This document shows, one piece after another, positions 31,832 to 39,845 of a stretch of DNA of 40,287 nucleotides. The stretch covers positions 1-40,287 of the forward strand of contig NZ_JAJJPA010000054.1 in assembly GCF_020907985.1 (NCBI RefSeq), given 5' to 3'. This DNA comes from Kitasatospora humi. GTDB taxonomy: Bacteria > Actinomycetota > Actinomycetes > Streptomycetales > Streptomycetaceae. Under the pieces are notes generated by a model. That model did no database searches and was not told the DNA's origin. It worked only from the letters and a program-made list of their open reading frames with translations. Every line of letters begins with the position of its first letter. Position 1 is the first letter of the stretch. The position numbers and the translations under genes were made by a program.

Positions 31832-33472
31832 TCACTTGCTGCCGAACGCCACCAGGTGGCCGTCCCTGGTCCCGATGTAGACCCGACCGCCGTCGGTGGC
31901 GGGCGAAACGAACTTGGCCGCCGTGCCGATCGGGAACGACCGGATCAGGTGCATCGTCCCGTTGGCCGGCAGCGCTTCGTAGACCCGCAGCTCGCCGCCG
32001 ACCCCACCGACGCCGGAGCCCGACCAGACGGCCCAGACCAGCGCGGAGCCGCTCTTGGCACCGTCGGAGGTGACCACGGGCGATCCGGAGCCGTAGCCGA
32101 AGCCCTCGTTGCTGGTCGCCGCGCTGCTGAAGACCGGCACGCCGGCGCCGTTCACCGAGTACTTCAGCGCCCGCAGCGGCGCGTGCCCGCTGCCGGTGTC
32201 GGTGGCCACGGTGTAGATGTAACCGCCGTCACCGCCCCAGACGGCGGGGTGGCCCCAGATGCCCTCGAACGGCCCGGCCACGCTCACCGGGTTGTCGCCA
32301 CCGTTCGGGCCCTGCCCCATGCCGCCCAGGTTGTTCCGGTCCAGCACGAAGATCCGGCCGTCCTTGCCCACCTGGACCAGCAGGCTCGGGTGTGCCTTGG
32401 TGCCGAAGCCGCTCGGCAGGGCGACCGGACCGCCCGAGCCGAAGTCGGAGTCGTGGCTGTCCAGGCTCCGGTCGTCGACCGGACTGAAGAAGTCCTTCGC
32501 GGTCAGGCTGCCGTCGGCGTTCACGGCGAGCCGCACCACCGACTCGCCGAGGTGCCCCGGCGGCCGGTTGCCGGGACCCTTGCCGGGCGACGCCCCGGCG
32601 CCGGCGCCGTTGCCGGTGGTGAGGAAGATCCGGCCGTTGCCGTCCGAGACCAGCCCGCCGCCGCTCTGCCAGATCCCGGACTCCTGGATGCTGGACCCGG
32701 CCTCGGGCGACCAGAGGGTGAGCTTGCGGCTGCTGGTGTTCACCCCGGCGACCGCACCGACGAACGGGCCGTTGTCGCAGTACGAGGCGAACGCGGCGTA
32801 GACCGCGCCGCCCATCAGCAGCAGCCCGGGCCGCTGGGCCGAGTAGAACGGGTCGAACGGATGACCGGGGCTGTTGGTCGGCGTGCCCTGGATGGTCACC
32901 GGCCAGCCCGGACGCTCGGCGCCGGTACCGGCGTCCATCGCGTGCATGTACCAGTGCGGGTGCTGCACGTCCGGCCCGTCGTTGGCCTTGTCCACCGCGT
33001 AGACGGTGTTGGACGCCGGGTCGTAGACCGGGGTGCTGGTGATGCCGGTCTGCTTGGCGGGGTCATTGCAGCTGACCGCGGAGGTGGGCCAGGCCCGGCC
33101 CAGCTGGCGGGTCCAGTTGGCCTTGCCGCTGCCGGGGTCGATGCCGTAGACGTAGTTGTTCTCGGTGGCGACGATCACGTTCTTGGCCGTGACCAGCGGC
33201 TGCGCGAGCACCGCCCCGCTCACCGTGACGGAGAAGAGCTGGCCGAAGCCCGAACCGGCCACCCGGCCCGGCGACAGGTTGGGCTCGGCCGCGTCCCAAC
33301 CGGTGCGCAGGTTGTTCCCCGAGATGGTGCTCTCGACGGCCTGCGCCGGATTGGGGAGCCCTAAGAGCAGCAGGCTCGCTGCCGCCGCCGCTCCCGCTCT
33401 CAGTCGCAGCAGCCCCCGTCGACCGCTCGCTTCGCCACCTTGTCGGTGCACCGCTGACATGAGTTCTGGCAT
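31832..33472 (-). CDS. secreted PQQ-like beta-propeller protein
   Basis: 546 residues. The N-terminus has RRGLLRLRAG and a hydrophobic run up to NPAQA-V, a plausible Tat (or Sec) signal. Propeller blades carry the PQQ-repeat motif A/G-x-D-x-x-T/S-G-x-x-x-W (YGIDPGSGKANW, HAMDAGTGAERPGW, and others), as in quinoprotein dehydrogenases and BamB. I see no adjacent Cys-Cys pair and cannot assign the Ca and catalytic Asp, so dehydrogenase activity is unproven. Position beside pqqACDE, ending convergently, suggests that it uses the cofactor outside the cell. The start at 33472 has only a weak GGCGGAT site; an ATG at 33460 is an alternative. Confidence 0.8.
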   Translation of the reverse strand: MPELMSAVHRQGGEASGRRGLLRLRAGAAAAASLLLLGLPNPAQAVESTISGNNLRTGWDAAEPNLSPGRVAGSGFGQLFSVTVSGAVLAQPLVTAKNVIVATENNYVYGIDPGSGKANWTRQLGRAWPTSAVSCNDPAKQTGITSTPVYDPASNTVYAVDKANDGPDVQHPHWYMHAMDAGTGAERPGWPVTIQGTPTNSPGHPFDPFYSAQRPGLLLMGGAVYAAFASYCDNGPFVGAVAGVNTSSRKLTLWSPEAGSSIQESGIWQSGGGLVSDGNGRIFLTTGNGAGAGASPGKGPGNRPPGHLGESVVRLAVNADGSLTAKDFFSPVDDRSLDSHDSDFGSGGPVALPSGFGTKAHPSLLVQVGKDGRIFVLDRNNLGGMGQGPNGGDNPVSVAGPFEGIWGHPAVWGGDGGYIYTVATDTGSGHAPLRALKYSVNGAGVPVFSSAATSNEGFGYGSGSPVVTSDGAKSGSALVWAVWSGSGVGGVGGELRVYEALPANGTMHLIRSFPIGTAAKFVSPATDGGRVYIGTRDGHLVAFGSK

Positions 33473-33683
33473 CTGATCCGCCCTGGTGTTCGGTTTCCGT
33501 GGACGCTGAGGTCCGGCCGAACGCCAGTGTGCTGAGCAAATGTCAGGTTATCTGCGCAATTGCGGTGGACACGGCGTCGAGCCACTCCAATGGCGGCCCA
33601 ATCAGCGTCAGCTGTTGTCCGCCGCCGCTCGATCAATGAGGTTTGAGTACATACGTACCATCCCCCCACACACCGGAGGCCCG
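33473..33683. promoter_or_regulatory. divergent region of propeller gene and multicopper oxidase
   Basis: 211 bp. It contains the palindrome CGCAATTGCG at 33555-33564 and the near-palindrome GTACATACGTAC at 33647-33658, 25 bp before the oxidase start. GGAGG at 33675-33679 serves the oxidase. Promoter boxes were not found with confidence. Confidence 0.4.
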
Positions 33684-35279
33684 ATGGCCGAGGACAGCAC
33701 CCGCTCGGCAGCCGCCCACCGAAGGTCCGTACGCCGCACCCGGCACCTGCTGCACGCCCTGGCCGCGCTGGCACTCGCGCTGTCGGCGGCAGCCGGCAGC
33801 GCGGCGGGTGCCGACTGCCCGACCGGCTCCGCCGTGGAGTCCCAACCGCCGTCCACCGCGGCCCAGGAGAAGGGGATGACCAGCGGGCTGCCGCTGGCCG
33901 ACCCGGTGACCGCCGACACCCGGCGGGGCCTGACCATCACGCTGGGCGCGGCCCGGACCACCTTCCTGGTGGGCGGCAAGCCGGTCCACGGCGAGTCCTA
34001 CGCGGGCACCTTCGTGGCCCCGACCCTGGAGGTGAAGCCGGGCTCCACCGTCACCATCCGGTTGGTCAACCACCTCCCGGTGGCGACCAGCCTGCACTTC
34101 CACGGCCTGCACATCTCCCCCGCGGGCGACTCCGACAACCCGGCCACCTGCGTTCCGCCCAACGCCACCACCAGCTACCGGCTGGTGATCCCGGCCGGCC
34201 ACCCGCTCGGCACCTTCTGGTACCACAGCCACGCGATGGGAACCACCTGTCCGGGCAAGTCGGCGCACATGCCCGGCATGCGGGACGCCACCGGCTTCGT
34301 CCCCGGCGACGTGGAGAACCAGATCTTCGCGGGCCTGTCCGGCGCCCTGCTCGTCGGCGACGACCGGACCCTCCTGCCCAAGGGCCTGCAGGCCGTCACC
34401 GCGCACACCATGGTGCTCAAGGACGTCCAGCTCGACGCCGGCAACCACATCGTGCAGGGCGGCATCAACTCCAACAATCCGACGGTCCGGCTGCTCAACG
34501 GCCAGCTGCGGCCGGTGCTGGGCATGCGGCCCGGTGAGACGCAGCTGTGGCGGCTGGTCAACGCCGGCGCCGACATCTTCTACCAACTGCGGCTGGACGG
34601 CTACCGGTTCACCGTGGTCGGCGAGGACGGCACGCCGGTCGCCAAGGTGAGCACACCCGACACCCTGCTGCTACCGCCCGGCAAGCGCTACGACGTGCTG
34701 GTCACCGCGGGCCCCAAGGCGGGCGCCGCGACGCTGCGCAGCCTCGCCTACAGCACCGGCCCGGCGGGCGACCAGTACCCGGAGACCCCGCTGGCCACCG
34801 TCAAGGTCGCCGGCGCCCCGGCGGCCAGGCTGCCCGCGGTCTCCGGTGCCATCCCGACCGCCCCCGCCGACCTGTCGACCGCGCCGATCGCCCGGCGCCG
34901 CACGGTGAGAATGTCCCAGGCCGCGGACGGCAGCGCCTACTACCTGAACGCCAAGCAGTTCGTGATGGGATCGTCCGTCTTCGACGCGCCCGCCAAGCTG
35001 GGCACCGTCGAAGAGTGGACCATCGTCAACTACACCGAGATCAACCACCCGTTCCACCTGCATACCGGCACCTTCCAGGTGATGTCCGTCAACGGCACCC
35101 CGCAGCCGTACACCCGGCGTCAGGACACCGTGGTCGTCGACCGCGCGGTGGGCGGGGTGAACGGCCAGGCGGTGATCAGGATCGCCTTCACCGACTTCCC
35201 GGGCGACTGGCTGTTCCACTGCCACATCGCGGGCCACGAGGACAAGGGCATGATGAGCTTCGTCCAGGTGGTCCGCTGA
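33684..35279 (+). CDS. secreted multicopper oxidase (laccase/CueO-like)
   Basis: 531 residues, three cupredoxin domains. After an Arg-rich start (RRSVRRTRHLL) and a hydrophobic segment it is exported, probably folded through Tat. The copper sites are complete: H138-F-H140 (LHFHGLH), H181-S-H183 (FWYHSHAM), H455-P-F-H-L-H (HPFHLHTGTF), and H512-C-H-x3-H-x4-M523 (HCHIAGHEDKGM), with Met as axial type-1 ligand. It oxidises phenols, metal ions or similar while reducing O2 to water. The segment GTTCPGKSAHMPGM after the second site holds extra Met and Cys that may bind copper. The ATG at 33684 follows GGAGG by four bases; an upstream ATG lacks one. Divergent from the propeller gene. Confidence 0.93.
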   Translation: MAEDSTRSAAAHRRSVRRTRHLLHALAALALALSAAAGSAAGADCPTGSAVESQPPSTAAQEKGMTSGLPLADPVTADTRRGLTITLGAARTTFLVGGKPVHGESYAGTFVAPTLEVKPGSTVTIRLVNHLPVATSLHFHGLHISPAGDSDNPATCVPPNATTSYRLVIPAGHPLGTFWYHSHAMGTTCPGKSAHMPGMRDATGFVPGDVENQIFAGLSGALLVGDDRTLLPKGLQAVTAHTMVLKDVQLDAGNHIVQGGINSNNPTVRLLNGQLRPVLGMRPGETQLWRLVNAGADIFYQLRLDGYRFTVVGEDGTPVAKVSTPDTLLLPPGKRYDVLVTAGPKAGAATLRSLAYSTGPAGDQYPETPLATVKVAGAPAARLPAVSGAIPTAPADLSTAPIARRRTVRMSQAADGSAYYLNAKQFVMGSSVFDAPAKLGTVEEWTIVNYTEINHPFHLHTGTFQVMSVNGTPQPYTRRQDTVVVDRAVGGVNGQAVIRIAFTDFPGDWLFHCHIAGHEDKGMMSFVQVVR

Positions 35280-35297
35280 GCCGGCACCGAACGGCGC

Positions 35298-35341
35298 GAC
35301 GGTCCGGCCGGGTCCGCTGCTGCGGGCCCGGCCGGACCGTC
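35298..35341. terminator. very strong 15-bp hairpin
   Basis: GACGGTCCGGCCGGG (35298-35312) pairs perfectly with CCCGGCCGGACCGTC (35327-35341); the 14-base loop adds a 4-bp stem. It lies between the convergent oxidase and collagenase genes, and the stem is symmetrical enough to act on both strands. Confidence 0.9.
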
Positions 35342-35362
35342 GTGGCGGTGGCTGACCGGCGG

Positions 35363-37951
35363 TCAGAACTGGGTGCTGATGGTGACGCCGCTGAAGTCGG
35401 TGACGGCGTAGAGGCTGATGTACCGGTAGCCGGCCGTCGGGTTGGTGACGGTGAGGGTCTGGGTGGTGCCGGGGTTGGTGGAGGAGGCCGTGAAGGCGTT
35501 CGGCGAGGCCCAGGTGCTGTTGTCGTAGTACAGGGCCGCGGTGCCCGTGCCGCCGGAGGTCGACACCTTCAGCGTGGTGGTGCCGGCCGGCAGGTAGACG
35601 TACATGTAGTCGGTGTTGCCGGCGGTCTCCGCGCGGTTGGACCGGGAGCAGTTCTGGCCCAGCGCGTCGGTGCGCGGGTCGGTGCAGGTCGGCAGGGTGG
35701 TCGGACCGCCGCTGGTGACGGTGACCGAGGCCGGGGTGCTGTCGGTCCGACCGGTGTTGTCGGTGACGGTCAGGGCCACGGTGTAGGTGCCGGCCTGCGC
35801 ATAGGTGTGGGTCGGGTTCTGCTGGTCGGAGGAGCTGCCGTCGCCGAAGGTCCAGTGCCAGGCGGTGATGCTGCCGCCGCCGGTCTGCACGGACTTGTCG
35901 GTCAGGTTGACGGTGCCGCCGGTGACCGCGGAGTCGAACAGGGCCGTCGGGCCGGCGGCGTAGCAGGCGCCGGCGGCGCAGCTGTTCAGCCAGCTGTCGA
36001 AGTCGGCGTCGTACGAGGTGCCCAGGTTGTTGTAGACCGCGTAGCCGCCCTGGAAGTCACCGGTGCGGAAGTGGCTGAGCATGTTCGCGACGTCGCTGGG
36101 GTGCTTCTCGACCATGTAGCGGACGGCCAGGTAGCCCCACGGGTAGGTGCGCACCGAGTCCGAGTTGTCGTACGTGCTCTGGAAGAGGGTGCTGAGCTTG
36201 TAGGTGTGCTTGGGCGCCTCGGCCATCGCCTGGGTGTCGGTGAGGCCGCGGTAACCGTAGGACTCGTATTCGGCGACGCCCTCGATCCACCAGATGTCGG
36301 GCACCGAGACCTCGGTGCCGAAGCTGCCCTTCATGTCGTAGATGCCGTCGAGGTAGTGCGTGTACTCGTGGTTGAGGTTCCACACGTTGGCGGGGAAGGA
36401 GTCGTTCCACGACTTGCGGTACATGACCGTGACGGCCCGGTTGTTGGGATCGGTCGGGTCCATGACGGTCTGGCCGCCGTTGTCGGTGGAGTTCCCGAAG
36501 ATCGCCCAGGAGTAGGTCAGGTAGTCGGCCTGGTTGGCGAAGATCCCGAAGGTGATGGTCTTGTCGTACGGGTTGACCGGGCCGCTGTCCTTGACCAGGT
36601 TGTGGAAGTAGCCGTCCTCGCCGCGCAGGCTGGTGCAGACGGTGTTGAGCTCGTCCGCGGTGAGGTTCTCGGTCTCCAGGGTGCGGTTGTCGCAGACCTG
36701 CTTGTTCGGCAGCACGGCGGCGGTCAGCTTGCCCGGCAGGTCGCAGATGCCGTAGACCGAGCAGTGCGTCGCGTCGTACAGGTTGGCGTCGTAGGCCGTG
36801 TGCACGTAGAGCGGGCCGGTCGCGCCGGTGATCGGGGTGGCGTCGAGCACCGCCTTCACCTGCTGCCCGGCCGCCGCTCCGGCGGCGCCGCCGTCGCCGG
36901 CCGCCCGGCCGAGGTCGTTGCCGGTGTTCACCACGAGGTTGCCGTTGGCGCCGGAGGCCGTGCCCTTGTTGGTGATCGCGAAGTCGGACATGACGCGGAA
37001 GACGCTCGGGTCCGCGGCCACGGCGTTGACGAAGTCCGCGTTCCAGTTGCCGCGCCACAGCGGGGCGAACAGCACGGCGTTGACGGCCTTGTCCATGCCG
37101 GCGACCGCGTCGTAGGAGGTGGTGTAGCCGCTCAGCACCTGCTTGTAGACGTTCAGGTAGGACGCCTGCAGGTTGGCGCTGTCGGTCAGCACCAGGGCGT
37201 CGTAGAGCACCGGCGCGTTGGCGGCGGTGACGTCCTTCCAGTGCGCGCTGCCGAAGAAGGCGTCCAGCGCGGCCTTGTTGGCCGCGGTCAGCGCCGGGTC
37301 GTAGGTGCCGACGGCGGCGGCGTTGTTGGACTGCACGTACCAGCCGGCGCGCAGGAAGAGCTCCAACTGCCAGATGCCGGTGGAGTCGTCACCGGTGTAG
37401 TGGCCGGCCAGCGCCCGGTAGGCGTTGGCGACGGTGAGCATCTGGGATTCCTTGAAGACGTTCCCCGCGTCGGTGCCGGTGACGTTGAACAGCGTGTTGA
37501 CGCAGTCGCTGGTCGAGCCCTCGACGAAGGAGACCAGCGCGCTGCCCGTGCGGCTGCCGAAGTCTGACGGGGCGCAGCTCGCCGCGTCGGTGGCCGCGGA
37601 GCGGCTGGCCTTCGACGGCGCGGCCGGCGCCTGCGCAGGCTGCGCTGGCTGCGCCGCAACGGTACCGGGTGTCAGGGCCTGCTGCGGCTGGGCCAGTTGA
37701 GCCCGCGACAGCGGGGCCGCCGCCGGGGCGAACTCCTCGGAGGCGCTCGGGCTGGTGGCGGGGAGGTTGGCACCGAGCGGCTTGGGGGCGGCGGGCGAGG
37801 TGCCGGCAGCGGGCGAGGTGCCGGTGGCGGGCTTGGCGCCGGCCGGGCCGGCGGCGGCGAACGCCGCGGGCGCCGGCAGCAGACAGGCCGCGGCGGCACA
37901 GCCGGCCACCAGGCCGGACATGAGGGTGGGGACGGGTATGCGCAGTCGCAC
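35363..37951 (-). CDS. secreted M9 collagenase with PKD and PPC domains
   Basis: 862 residues. Residues 1-33 are a Sec signal peptide, followed by a Pro/Ala/Thr-rich linker to about 120. The activator and peptidase domain runs to about 660 and holds the zinc motif H528-E-Y-T-H532 (NHEYTHYLDG) and the third ligand E557 in WWIEGVAEYESYGYRG, diagnostic of gluzincin collagenases. A PKD domain (about 665-745; WHWTFGDGSSSDQQNPTHTYAQAGTY) and a PPC-type C-terminal domain (about 755-862; DYMYVYLPAGTTTLKVSTSGG) bind collagen or calcium. It degrades collagen or other matrix outside the cell. The GTG at 37951 follows GAAGGA by six bases. A perfect 14-bp palindrome lies 110 bp upstream. It is transcribed alone. 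Confidence 0.93.
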   Translation of the reverse strand: MRLRIPVPTLMSGLVAGCAAAACLLPAPAAFAAAGPAGAKPATGTSPAAGTSPAAPKPLGANLPATSPSASEEFAPAAAPLSRAQLAQPQQALTPGTVAAQPAQPAQAPAAPSKASRSAATDAASCAPSDFGSRTGSALVSFVEGSTSDCVNTLFNVTGTDAGNVFKESQMLTVANAYRALAGHYTGDDSTGIWQLELFLRAGWYVQSNNAAAVGTYDPALTAANKAALDAFFGSAHWKDVTAANAPVLYDALVLTDSANLQASYLNVYKQVLSGYTTSYDAVAGMDKAVNAVLFAPLWRGNWNADFVNAVAADPSVFRVMSDFAITNKGTASGANGNLVVNTGNDLGRAAGDGGAAGAAAGQQVKAVLDATPITGATGPLYVHTAYDANLYDATHCSVYGICDLPGKLTAAVLPNKQVCDNRTLETENLTADELNTVCTSLRGEDGYFHNLVKDSGPVNPYDKTITFGIFANQADYLTYSWAIFGNSTDNGGQTVMDPTDPNNRAVTVMYRKSWNDSFPANVWNLNHEYTHYLDGIYDMKGSFGTEVSVPDIWWIEGVAEYESYGYRGLTDTQAMAEAPKHTYKLSTLFQSTYDNSDSVRTYPWGYLAVRYMVEKHPSDVANMLSHFRTGDFQGGYAVYNNLGTSYDADFDSWLNSCAAGACYAAGPTALFDSAVTGGTVNLTDKSVQTGGGSITAWHWTFGDGSSSDQQNPTHTYAQAGTYTVALTVTDNTGRTDSTPASVTVTSGGPTTLPTCTDPRTDALGQNCSRSNRAETAGNTDYMYVYLPAGTTTLKVSTSGGTGTAALYYDNSTWASPNAFTASSTNPGTTQTLTVTNPTAGYRYISLYAVTDFSGVTISTQF

Positions 37952-38060
37952 TGCTGGTCCTTCTCCTGAGTGGGGGTCGACTCACTGCTGAGCATTCAGG
38001 CGAGGCCTGGGGGGAATTGACGTGAGTGTGTCAGCAGGATGAAGCAGTGTGCAATGTGAC

Positions 38061-38074
38061 AGGTCATATGACCT
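38061..38074. promoter_or_regulatory. perfect palindrome AGGTCATATGACCT
   Basis: 14-bp perfect palindrome in the 149-bp gap between the LysR stop and the collagenase start, 110 bp before the collagenase GTG. GTGA and TCAC flank it at slightly unequal distances. Likely an operator for collagenase; the regulator is unknown. Confidence 0.55.
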
Positions 38075-38100
38075 TCACGCTGTCCGCCATAACAGGGGCG

Positions 38101-39060
38101 CTACGGACGCGCTCCCCGGTAGGTCCGGGTCGCCCAGGCCTGGAAGTGCGGTGAACCGGCGATCAGTTCGCGGTAGGCGGTGGTCGCGGCGCCGAACAGC
38201 GTCTCGACCAGCTCGCCGCTGACCGCCGCCGAGCGCCAGGCGAGCAGGTAGCGGGTCCACAGCGGGGTGCCGGCCAGGGCCTTGATCACCACCGCGGACT
38301 GCGGCCGGGTGGTCGCCTGGACTGTGGAGACGCCGAGACCGGCCGCGATCATGTCCTGGAGCTCCAGTCGGTCGCCGAGGAACTCGTGCACCGCCGCGGG
38401 GGTGAATCCGGCGGCGGCACAGGCGTGGAAGAAGACCCCCGGCCAGCCGGCTCCGTCGTCGGGCGTGACGAACCAGGGCTCCTCGGCGAGGTCGGCGAGC
38501 GCCACCTCGGTGCGGTGCCGCAGCCGGTGCCCGGCAGCCAGGGCCACGAAGGTCGGCTCGGTGACGATGCCCCGGTGCGCCACCGCGTCGGAGTGCCGCA
38601 GCTCCATGCCCGGGTAGTCGACGGCGATCGCGGCGTCCAGGGCCCCCCGCTCCAGCAGGTCGACGATGTCAGAGGACCGGTAGACGCTGCTCACCGTCAC
38701 CTGGAGCTCCGGCAGCTGGTTGCGGAGCCGGGAGAGCATGCCGGGCAGTACCGGCGAGTTGGTCGCACCCAGCCGCAGCTCACGGCGGCCGACCGCCGCT
38801 TCATCGACCGGGCGGCGCCCCAGGCAGTCGGCCCGGGCCAGCACCTCGCGGGCGGCCGCCAGCACCTCGGCCCCGAACCCGGTCGGCGCCACCCCGGAGG
38901 CGGTGCGCTCGAACAGCGGCGCGCCCAGGTGCCGCTCGATCCGGCGCAGCTGGGTACTGGTGGCGGGCTGCGAGGCGCCGAGCTGTGCGGCCGCCCGGCC
39001 CACGCTGCCGGTGTCGGCGATGGCACACAGCACCCGCAGATGCCGAAGCTCCAGCTCCAC
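38101..39060 (-). CDS. LysR-family transcriptional regulator
   Basis: 319 residues. The N-terminal winged helix reads LELRHLRVLCAIADTGSVGRAAAQLGASQPATSTQLRRIERHLGAPLFER (about 2-55), the standard LysR signature. The rest is a periplasmic-protein-like effector domain (VTVSSVYRSSDIVDLLERGALDAAI, LALADLAEEPWFVTP). The start is GTG at 39060, six bases after AAAGGGG; an ATG at 39084 would lie inside the likely operator and has no ribosome-binding site. The effector and target are unknown. It is transcribed toward the collagenase gene but lies 149 bp from it, with a palindrome between. An inverted repeat at its own start region fits autoregulation. Confidence 0.92.
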   Translation of the reverse strand: MELELRHLRVLCAIADTGSVGRAAAQLGASQPATSTQLRRIERHLGAPLFERTASGVAPTGFGAEVLAAAREVLARADCLGRRPVDEAAVGRRELRLGATNSPVLPGMLSRLRNQLPELQVTVSSVYRSSDIVDLLERGALDAAIAVDYPGMELRHSDAVAHRGIVTEPTFVALAAGHRLRHRTEVALADLAEEPWFVTPDDGAGWPGVFFHACAAAGFTPAAVHEFLGDRLELQDMIAAGLGVSTVQATTRPQSAVVIKALAGTPLWTRYLLAWRSAAVSGELVETLFGAATTAYRELIAGSPHFQAWATRTYRGARP

Positions 39061-39076
39061 CGGGCACCCCTTTCGA

Positions 39077-39090
39077 TGTGCCATTGCACA
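39077..39090. promoter_or_regulatory. inverted repeat at the LysR promoter
   Basis: TGTGC-CATT-GCACA (39077-39090), with a TG...CA symmetry and size usual for LysR boxes, sits about 17 bp before the GTG at 39060. Likely autoregulatory site. Confidence 0.45.
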
Positions 39091-39164
39091 CGTTACATGT
39101 CAGATGATCCAAGCACTCACCATCCCGCCCCCGACATGCCGCGTCAAGCCCTGACGGACCGGAG

Positions 39165-39554
39165 TCACTCCCGCTCCGCGCCACGCACGCCCGGCCAGTC
39201 CAGGGCCAGCTGCTGACGGCGCGGCAACTGAGCGACGATCAGGTCGTAGGAGTCTTCGATCATCTCGTCGACCAGCCGCTGCGGCACCGAGCCGTCCAGC
39301 ACCACGGTGTTCCAGTGCCGCTTGTTGAGGTGCCAGCCGCCGGTGATCGCGGGGTGCTCCGCCCGCAGCCGGACGGCCAGCTCGGGGTCGCACTTGAGGC
39401 TCACCCGCAGCGGCGGCTCCCCGTGCAGCGCGCTGATCGCGAACATCTTCCCGCCGACCTTGAAGACCGACGTCTCCGGGCCGAACGGAAAGGTCTCCTC
39501 GGCACCGTTGAGGGCCAGGCAGGCCGCTTTGAGTTCCTCGGGCGTCATCACCAT
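39165..39554 (-). CDS. MmcQ/YjbR-family protein
   Basis: 129 residues. MTPEELKAACLALNGAEETFPFGPETSVFKVGGKMFAISAL followed by LRVSLKCDPELAVRLRAEHPAITGGWHLNKRHWNTVVLDGSVPQRLVDEMIEDSYDLI is the complete MmcQ/YjbR signature: a DNA-binding-like double-wing fold first linked to mitomycin resistance operons (MmcQ) and common in soil bacteria. The mechanism is not known. The conserved WHLNKRHWNTV segment is present. The start is ATG at 39554 (39548 is close); neither has a strong ribosome-binding site. It lies upstream of the LysR gene on the same strand, 104 bp away, so a shared transcript is possible but unproven. Confidence 0.9.
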   Translation of the reverse strand: MVMTPEELKAACLALNGAEETFPFGPETSVFKVGGKMFAISALHGEPPLRVSLKCDPELAVRLRAEHPAITGGWHLNKRHWNTVVLDGSVPQRLVDEMIEDSYDLIVAQLPRRQQLALDWPGVRGAERE

Positions 39555-39810
39555 GGTCACAGTCTGCCGATCACCGCCGACATCGGCGCCGGCGCCCCCG
39601 GGTCGAGTCTCCCCCACCCCGGCCCGCGTGCGCGGGAGCCCGTCCGCGTGCTGCTCCCCGCGCGTGCTCGGCCGGGCTGCCGGGCGCCGTCAGGCCCAGC
39701 GGTGGGAGCGGGAACCGCTGCTCACCGGTGAGGCCCGGCACCTCGCGGCTGGTGACCGGGACCCACAGCTCGGGACAGCCGAGGCGCCCGAAGGGCGCCC
39801 GGTCCTGCTG

Positions 39811-39839
39811 TTGACACCCCTGGCGCCCCGGGTTAGAGA
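39811..39839 (+). promoter_or_regulatory. consensus-like promoter TTGACA-17-TAGAGA
   Basis: TTGACA (39811-39816) and TAGAGA (39834-39839) are separated by exactly 17 bp. Transcription would begin near 39846, which is the first base of the GTG start codon of the next gene. Confidence 0.7.
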
Positions 39840-39845
39840 GGGAGG

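Noticed and set aside
34547..37567. A 1006-codon open frame on the plus strand
   Set aside because: It is antisense to the collagenase and overlaps the oxidase; long antisense frames are common at this GC content. The collagenase frame has motifs, a signal peptide and a ribosome-binding site.
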